NCBI RefSeq assembly: GCF_900090045.1
Contig: NC_041782.1
Span: 2,199,001-2,263,000 of the forward strand
Direction of reading: 5' to 3'
DNA length: 64,000 nucleotides
Source of the DNA: Plasmodium malariae
Taxonomy: Eukaryota; Apicomplexa; Aconoidasida; Haemosporida; Plasmodiidae
The notes under the pieces are model-generated. The model ran no database searches, was not told where the DNA came from, and worked only from the letters and a program-made list of their open reading frames with translations. Position 1 is the first letter of the stretch. Each line of letters starts with the position of its first letter. Below are positions 56,203 through 64,000 of this stretch, piece after piece. The translations under genes were made by a program, and so were the position numbers.

Positions 56203-56318
56203 GGAAACTATAAAAATGAACGTTTTCAATTTTTTGGTAAATTTGAATATTTTTATATTTTTTAATTTGTATTTTAAAGTATTTTATTTTTTTTTTTGGA
56301 TACAATATCATGTCTTCA
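56203..56318 (+). other. Conserved 3' flank block
   Basis: Starting 108 bp after the stop, GGAAACTATAAAAATGAACG, GTAAATTTGAATATTTTTAT, TTTTAAAGTATTTTA and GGATACAATATCATG occur in order. This is the clearest version of the block found at the same offset after the genes ending at 5201, 26530 and 44165. Confidence 0.55.
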
Positions 56319-59300
56319 TATGTATACTTGTGTATTTTTTTGTATTCATATGCAAAATTTATGTATGTGGGTAAATTCAAACTATTACAAAAGAGTAAAA
56401 TTCAAATAGCTTTATAGTTATCCTATGTAATTTATTTACATGACTGTAAAAAATTTTATTATTTTTATTATTTGCCTTGTATTTTAAAAATTATTATTCT
56501 GAAAAAGAAATACTTTATTAGTTTTACATAAAAAAGTTCATTCCCCTCTTTTTCATACAAAGAGATAAACTGAATAATGCATATGTATTAATATTTATTG
56601 TTTTTTTCTATTTTTGTTTAAATATACATAACAAGTAAATTACAGATTTTATAAATTTGATTATGATACATTTATTTTTATTCAAAATACATGTTCATTA
56701 TACGAGAGCTGCGAATAAATTTAAAAAAAAATAACGAAATCTGTGAAGCATAATATATTAGAATCTATGAGAAATTTCTAAATTATATGTTATAATAACA
56801 TTACATTTATTTTGCTTTGTTGTCTTTTTTATTACGAAATACTTTATTTAATTAATAATTAAAATGTTAAGTAAGGAAAAAAAAGTTATATCATATTTGC
56901 AACATTTAAAAACAGTATAAGATAAAAGATAAACATCCTTTTGTGTATATTAATATTATGATTTTGATTTATTCACTAATATATTTTTTTAACTTATTAC
57001 ATGTTAAATATCCATATACTCTTCGTTTCCTGTTAATATTATATTTGATTAGTACATGTAATCTAAATTGTTGGTTTTATTTTTTTTTACTATTTTTTTA
57101 TAATTGTTTTACAATATATACAATTAGTAACATATATGTATATTAATAAGAACAATTAATTATTTGTTAAATTTTGTTAGTTTATTTTTTTGTGTTTTTC
57201 ATTTTGTTCTGCTTACTTAATGAATTATATATTTTATGAAGGGCGTATTAATTTAACATTTTTTTTTTTTGTGTATACATTGTAGAAGTGAATGTAAAAT
57301 TATATTTTGTACGAATGAGTTAAATAAGTTTTAAACATAATAGATTATTTATAAAAATTAAATGTCCATGAAACACGAAAATTATATGAAGAATATGTTA
57401 TTCTGAAAAAGAATTCATTTAAGGTAAGAAATGAATTATATTATAGTAATTATTTAAGATATATAAATTTGTGATGATTATTTTAGTATAACTGTTACTA
57501 GCAAGAATATAGTTGACAATATTTAACATTTCTATAGTGAAGATTTTGAATAGATATTAATAAAACATTAGAAAAAAAAAGTTTCTATTGAATATTTATA
57601 TAAATTAATTCTATTCAAGTTTTGAAAAAAATAATGAATAAATTTATGTTATATATGCCATTATTATTATTAAATTAAAAATTTCTCCAATTAAAGATAC
57701 ATATACTGTTATTAGAGAAGTTATTATAAGTGGAATTGGGTACTACAAATAGTTTTATATCTATTATGAATCGAAAACTATTAATGGATTAATAGGAACA
57801 TATATATATTTAATAAATAATTCATTTTTATGTATAGGCTTACTCGAAAATAAATAAAATATTTCTGGAAAAAATGAAAATAATTTATAGGTGGTTTCAT
57901 TAATTGGTTGAATATGTATAATTAATTTAATAGTTGAGAATATATTTAATAAAGATAGTTTAGGGGATAAAATAAATATTCTTAAGTATGACCAACTCAG
58001 TTTTGTGACAATTTAGAAAGTTTTTATTAAAAAGAATTTATAATTTTATATAATTTGTATTATTACATATTTTTTATAATATATATTATTAATTATTAAT
58101 ATTTTATTTTACAATTTTTTATATAAATACAAGTTTTTAATATTGGACGAAGTAAGAACTTTCAAATTATAGAAATATTTAACATTCATTAAATTATCAT
58201 GTTTAAAAATATTCTTATAACTATCTATATAGATATACATGAATATATGTACTATATACATATGAAAAGGTGAAAGAAAATAATACTTTCTCTATGTTTG
58301 AGAAAAATTATATAATAACGCGCATTATATGGTATTTAAAAAAATTGTTAACATTCATTATTTCTTTTTGCTCAATTAATTATTATTTAGAATAGTAATT
58401 TCATTAGTAAAATTAGTATAAATTAATTATTTATAAAATTAAAATAGTGTGTTAGTATATATTATATATATAAAGACTTTATTCATTAAATTATACAAAA
58501 AAAAAAGAAAAGGATATAGATATTGGAATACAGATATGTGTGCTTTTGAAAGTATTATTTCTTGAAAGATATAATTTATTGCAATTACAGTAGTTTCTTA
58601 AATGTTACAATTTAATATGTGAACTTTAATTGTATTTATTTTTAAATCAACAACAACAAATACGGAGTTATTCCCTCTACAAAATTTCATGGAGAAAATT
58701 AATATATTCGAAATCTCCTACATTTTATTATATATTATTTTATACAGAATCTTTTCTCATTCCTTAAGTATTTTATATTATATTGTGAATTTTATTACTT
58801 AAAATTATATTTTTTTGGAATTTTTTTTTATTCATTATAATTACTGAAAATTTTTTTTGCTAAATTTACATTTTAATTTATTTTATTATTGTATGTATTT
58901 CTATATATGTTAATATATGTTTTTTATTTAAAAAAAAAAAAAAAAAAGGATAATAGATGAATTCATAAATTTAATAAACCTATTTTCAAAAATAATAAAT
59001 AAAATACGTTTATTTAAATTGTATAATCATTATGGTTTTTTGTTTATAATAGTTACACACATCATTGCAAAACGGTACATACGGATTTCTCCAATTAATA
59101 AATGTTTTTTTAGGGAAAACATACTTACTATGAAAATTTTAAATGTTAATGCATAAATGCTTCATGTATCCTAGGTGTATATCAATAGTTAGCTTAAATT
59201 TGTGGAATTAAAAATATTTTATCTTTTCTTTTTTTTACCCTATTATTACTATTATGTACAACGATATAATTTATATTCTTTTATTATAAAGTAATGTTAA

Positions 59301-59525
59301 AAATTTATGGGTAAACAAAATTAATTTTGTTGAGAGGAAACATAAAAATGAATAATATATATATTTTATAAATATATATAAATATACCTATTCAAGCAGC
59401 TTTTTTCTCCTTTAATTAAATATAAAATACAAATTTAAAACACAAAAAAAAAATACTATTTTACTTTTTTTTGGAAAATATTATCAATAAAATTTTAAAA
59501 TTTTTTGGTTAGATAAAATATATAC
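56319..59525. other. AT-rich region without recognised gene
   Basis: No gene recognised. The hydrophobic frame at 56943-57146 is likely chance. The patch at about 56760-57270 resembles 44840-45340. A poly-A run lies at about 58930-58948. Confidence 0.5.
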
Positions 59526-59550
59526 ATATTTTGAGCATTTATTAAAAAAA
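59526..59550 (+). promoter_or_regulatory. Degenerate 5' element upstream of the 59818 relic
   Basis: ATTTTGAGCATTTATTAAAA, about 290 bp before the former start codon, resembles the ATTTTGAATATTTATTAATG element of the intact and broken exported genes. Confidence 0.3.
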
Positions 59551-59817
59551 AAATTTCTATGGAAAATTATTTAAATAAATGCTGATTTTTTTAAGAATAA
59601 AACTATAATGGAAACATATACTAAAATATTTTTAAAGGTACCTTTTCTTTTTTATATTTTATTTTAATATATTATTTATCATGCATAATGCACTGAGAAA
59701 ATAAAAATAAAAATTTAATAATACAAATAACAGCATCCTTCTTTCATTATATTTTGTATATTCAATTCCTATTTTATCTAATCAAAGGTATTGCATCTTT
59801 AATTAATTCTTACATTA

Positions 59818-60570
59818 ATAGAAAAATAAAAGAGTTTATTTTTGTTGAAACTATTACATTTATCCTTTTTAATTGGACATGTTTTTTAATAATGTATTAT
59901 AATAATTATATATAAGACTATATGAGTTATATTTTAGGTTGCTGTATTTTATGCATTATATATATATAATAAGAAGAATATGGAGTTTATTAATGCGGAC
60001 ATATTTATATAACATTTTTAATAATTGAAATATATTCTCTTCTTGATAATTTTTATTTGATAAATCATTAAATAAAAAAAATCGTGCATATAAGAATTTA
60101 GATTCAAAAAGTGTAAGTTTACTATAAGAGAATAAGAAATAAATTATTAATGCTCCATTAAAAGATATGACATGTGAAATATGATTGGGTGTTTAGGAAA
60201 ATGAAGGTAATGATGAATTTATATATGATAGAAAAGTAAATTTAATAATAATGTTAATTCAAGAGCTACATCCAACAATTTAAACAAGTAATGCCCATCT
60301 GTTATATGTAAAACTTTTTCAATTAAAGAAAAATTCTTTGAAGTATTACTATAGAGAAGATTAATTTCTATATATAAATACATAAAATGTACCAATTTTA
60401 CGGATAAAAAATCTTTTAAATGTTCAGCCATATTTGTGCAGCTATAATATTTGTTTTACCAGTAATACGTATATTAATATAATTTCCTATGTTTATTTTA
60501 GACATTTTTTTCTTTCCCTCTATCCAATTATCCAATCTCTATTGAATATTTCAAATATATATTATAATTT
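59818..60570 (+). pseudogene. Decayed exported-protein gene
   Basis: Exon 1 is recognisable at 59818-59893: ATA stands where ATG is expected, then EKIKEFIFVETITFILFNWT and CFLIM before a GTATTATAA donor. TFILFNWTC matches the TFxLLTWIC core of intact copies. Exon 2 scraps follow with many stops: NRAYKNLDSKSVSLL, APLKDMTCE and, near 60335-60480, KFFEVLL, IYKYIKC, TDKKSFKCSAIF and a hydrophobic AAIIFVLPVIRILI. The last part shares order and motifs with the relic at 9160-9790, so this may be the same exported family. Lost start and heavy stops make it non-functional. Confidence 0.6.
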
Positions 60571-62240
60571 ATCTTTAATTATGATATTTGGTTGATTTTA
60601 CTTATTTTATCTGTTAAGTGGTTACTATATAATAGTAAAAATTTTGACATGTACAATTGGTATATGGAGATGTGAAGTATAAGAATACATGTAATATATA
60701 GCGCTTTCAGAAAATATGTTTTTCATGTAACTAATAAATATGTACTTCATAAAAAATGATATTATGTTCTCAAAAGAATTCGTCTTTCCATGAGCATAAA
60801 TTTTATTATACATCCTATAAAATGTACTTATATATATTCACTCACAATAGAAAACAAATATATATGAGATCTTGTGGGATTTTATATTTGTTTTATTATT
60901 ACAATGCATTATTTTTGGATCATTTAATACTCATAGTTAGAATGTATACATTGGGTTTTATAAAAATGTGCAAATTGATAATACTCAATATTGAGAAAAA
61001 ATATATGCTTTATATGAAACATTGATGTATGTAAATGTTTTATTTAAACATATATTAAATATGTACTCGCTTAATGTAATATATAAAATTGCAATTAATA
61101 TAACTTCACTCAAGTGAGGTAAAGTAAAATTATAACAATCATATATTCTTTTGATTTTTTTATGGTTACTAGTGATTATTTGAAGAAATTTTTAAATATA
61201 TTTACTATAGAATATTTTTAATTTAAATGACTTATGTTTTTCTTTACATTATAAAATTATACCCAAGTGTTTTTAATTGTTCATATGTATACTTTGTTTA
61301 AATGTATGATTAACAAATAATCAGTGTAAAAATATTTATGAGAAATATGTTTTACAATTTATTTGATATAAGATTATTTTTCCTAAATTTTTATGTTTTT
61401 TGAATAACATATGTTTGATATTATCAATAAACAGTAGTATTATTGTACTTATAAGAATTAATTATTGTTAGGACCTTAACAATTTTAGAATTCAAAAAGG
61501 TTTATAGTTGTATTGATGCATCAGTGGAAAATTATCATTTTATGTTTTAACATATGTGAATGTTTCAATGAATTATGTTTTACAAAACACCTTAAATACA
61601 TGTCATAAAATAATTTAATGAGAAACATGACATTCATTTTTATTCTACAGAAAAATAAATAGAACGATTATTGATCTAAGGATATTCTGAAAATAGTATA
61701 TTTTACTCAAGAATTATTTTAAAACGTTCTCCTATTTATTGTTTTTTTTTAATATATTTTTTCTAAATATATATATAATTTTAAAAATAAAAAGGATTAA
61801 AATTCTGAATTTACAAAATTTGTTTTAAGAATTATTACCTTAAATTACATATTATTAAAAATTATAACTTTTAAATATTATATTACAAAAGTAAAAGTTC
61901 AACTTTTAATTACCGTTAAAATACATATTTTCCTCATAAATTTAATACAATTTTATATATTTTATTTTGTATATAAATTATAAGGCATAAAATAAATTAT
62001 ATGCTTGTGTAGTAACTAATACATATGCAATATATAATACAATTCAGTGGTTGTAAAAAAGTTTTTTTTCCATCATTTATAGTTATTATTTTAAAGTTGT
62101 TATTATAATTAACATTATTTAAAAATAATAACCTGTTTTTTCAAAAATTGATGTTCATAATATTAAAATTTTTTAATGGCAAAATATGATTAAAATTAGT
62201 AATTATACTTTCTTAATTTATAGAGCAAGGCGCACTATAT
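60571..62240. other. AT-rich region without recognised gene
   Basis: The 89-codon frame at 60756-61025 has mixed composition but no recognisable motif, signal or splice context; the rest is AT-rich filler. Confidence 0.45.
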
Positions 62241-62402
62241 ATTCCCTACATTCTACATGCTATACAAAGTAAATATTTAGATATATTAAAAAATTATATA
62301 TTTTTTTTTTTTAATTTTTGAAAGGAATAATAAAAAAGTTATTTAATTTACTAAATTATATATAAATTTTATATATTTTGAATATTTCTTAATTAAATGA
62401 GA
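62241..62402 (+). promoter_or_regulatory. 5' regulatory block of fam-l pseudogene
   Basis: It contains CCCTACATTCTACATGCTAT near -415, TTTTTGAAAGGAATAATAAA near 62316 (-342) and ATTTTGAATATTTCTTAATT at 62375 (-283 from the ATG at 62658). All three shared elements are well kept although the gene is broken. Function inferred from conservation. Confidence 0.5.
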
Positions 62403-62657
62403 TAATAATATTATAGAGAATATTATTTATTTATAAATAAAATTAAGATAAAAATTTTATAATATATTTTTAGGGTAAATTTTCTTTATATCTTTTGTAG
62501 AAAACACCATAGTTATATATATTTTATTATATATTTACTAAATAATTATAACAAATAAAAAGGACAAAAAGGTTTAGTATCCTTTTATACTTATTATGTT
62601 ATAAAATCGTTAATTTTTTTTTTTACTAAATATATTATAATATTAAAGATCTATATC

Positions 62658-63478
62658 ATGGAACAAAAAATTAATCCAAACTCATTTATTAAAATGGGTA
62701 CGTTTATCATTTTATTAACATGAACATACTTCTTCATCTATGACCTGGTATAATGATTTTGTTTAAGCATATTTGTATTACTAATAATTTTCTTCTTTAA
62801 TTACTTTAAATGCTTTATCTTTACCATTGGTTTATTAATTCCATTCAAACAATTATATGTACCTTTTTATTTTTTAGAGTATGTGTATAAAATCTTATGA
62901 TTATAATGGAAAACTTATTAGAAAATTAAGAACAAAATATTATTGATTATTAGCAAAATATAAAAAGAACAAGGATTCCTATATTGTACAGTTATAAGAA
63001 GATATATTAATTAATGGTGAGATGTCGAAAGGAAAAAACAGTTGATTTAATAGAAATTCGTTAAATAAGGAACAATTGTATGGACAGATAATATATTATA
63101 ATAGTGTAATATTTGATGGAATGTACTTCTATTTTAAAAAAAATAGATAAAATGAAAGTTTATGATGACTATCTAAAAAAAAAAGAATTTGTGATATGAC
63201 TTATAAAAAAAATAAACTTTAGACATTATGTATTTGGAGTTAATTTATTTGTCTTTTTTCTCGTGTTCCGAATGAGATTACCCATATCACATAGATTACA
63301 GTATTTCGATAATATGTTGTTACCCTTAGTTTGCTGGAATCTGCATGAGATGAATTAAACAATTGCATTTTTGTAATATTGTTTAGTGTATTTATAATTA
63401 TAGTATCCCTCATACATATAAAAGCTATTTCTACTATCATAAAAAAATAATGAAAATTATAGAAAATTTAAGTTAATG
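62658..63478 (+). pseudogene. fam-l pseudogene
   Basis: Exon 1 (62658-62747) starts MEQKINPNSFIKMGTFIILL and then has TGA at 62721, where intact copies have tryptophan in TWIC. A GTATAATG donor and TTTTTTAG acceptor bound the intron 62748-62877. Exon 2 reads SMCIKSYDYNGKLIRKLRTK and YY, then TGA exactly where the PEXEL arginine should be, followed by LLAKYKKNKDS. Later parts read VIFDGMYFYFKK and KKRICDMTYKK, matching the FDGKHFHFEKKW and RRICDxxLKK signatures of fam-l. A frameshift follows, then HYVFGVNLFVFFLVFRMRLP and a C-terminal remnant (IIENLS-like end) near 63470. The gene is dead by several stops, but splice sites and 5' flank are preserved. Confidence 0.82.
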
Positions 63479-64000
63479 ACTTGGTAATGTGAATAGTAAA
63501 AAATAGACTTGTAAGGAAGTTATTCGCACTATGTAATATCCATATTATCTCTAATGATATATTCACAATAAAAATAACTTTAATTGCTATAATTTTATAG
63601 ATGTATCTCTTTGTACATGGTCTTTTAAGTACACAACAAGAAAAAATAGTGTTATTACTTTTTTTTATAAATTTAATTGTTTCAAAGTTTTCGAATATAC
63701 ATTTTAATGCATTATTTAAGCTTAAACATATTTAGTATATTATATATATATTTGCACTTAAATAAATTTTCATGAAAAGTATATGTATCTACATTAAAAA
63801 TAATATATTATTCTAATATTCACATATTTTCATTGAAGTGTAATAACATATATTTGATATGAGCATTGTTGGTTTATGTTTTTTTCTTGTTCTAATCTAA
63901 AATTATTTTTTTTTTAGCATGTTATGAAAATATATTATTATTTTTAAATTACCAATTAATGTGTCTTGTTTTAAACAGAAAAAATTGAATATGCTTTCTT
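63479..64000. other. AT-rich window end
   Basis: No gene recognised. I also see no clear version of the conserved 3' block at the expected distance after the pseudogene. Confidence 0.5.

Noticed and set aside
56943..57146. 67-codon hydrophobic frame downstream of the fourth exported gene
   Set aside because: It lies in the duplicated-looking flank, but the corresponding part after the third gene is not open, so coding is not supported.
60219..60431. Minus-strand 70-codon open frame, MAEHLKDFLSVKLVHFMYLY...
   Set aside because: Antisense to the decayed exported-protein relic; the + strand carries family-like motifs there.
60756..61025. 89-codon plus-strand frame, overlapped by a minus-strand frame at 60625-60813
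   Set aside because: No motif, signal or PEXEL in either; shadows of one another.
63240..63440. Minus-strand 66-codon open frame
   Set aside because: Antisense of the C-terminal part of the fam-l pseudogene at 62658.

Overview
The window looks like a piece of subtelomere from a malaria parasite, most probably Plasmodium malariae or a very close relative. This is inferred from content, not from a database search. The DNA is extremely AT-rich, with long A and T runs and (AT)n tracts. The only recognisable genes belong to families known from Plasmodium subtelomeres: two-exon exported proteins of the fam-l/fam-m type, PIR remnants and one STP1/SURFIN-like remnant. The fam-l/fam-m combination is the best-known hallmark of P. 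malariae. No housekeeping gene, tRNA or rRNA was seen.

Layout. Four two-exon exported-protein genes lie on the + strand: 4363-5201, 25665-26530, 43292-44165 and 55228-56095. They share one plan. Exon 1 has 29 codons and encodes a signal-anchor-like segment (TFxLLTWIC in three of the four). A phase-0 intron of 122-130 nt follows. Exon 2 starts with an RLLx PEXEL-like site about 22 residues in, then a basic linker, a conserved YYxxxVR...DIKFL motif and two membrane segments. The third copy has a canonical RxLxE site; the others have K or R at the fifth position. The fourth copy has lost the GT of its expected splice donor.

Between these genes lie broken ones. There are two fam-l pseudogenes (12897-13759 and 62658-63478) and a third, more decayed exported-protein relic (59818-60570) whose C-terminal part resembles another relic at 9160-9790. 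There are two PIR relics (19665-21032 and 50901-51794) and one minus-strand STP1-like relic (34375-36370). Several shorter coding-like scraps are listed with low confidence. Most of the remaining sequence is AT-rich DNA in which I see nothing beyond simple repeats and one 56-bp tandem repeat.

Two non-coding signals stand out. The intact copies and most broken ones share short 5' blocks at nearly fixed distances from the ATG (about -410, -340 and -275). The four intact copies also share a block starting 108-112 bp after the stop codon. These look like co-duplicated promoter and 3' UTR elements, so the copies probably spread as units carrying their own regulatory flanks. The intact proteins are expected to be exported into the host red cell; their molecular function is unknown.
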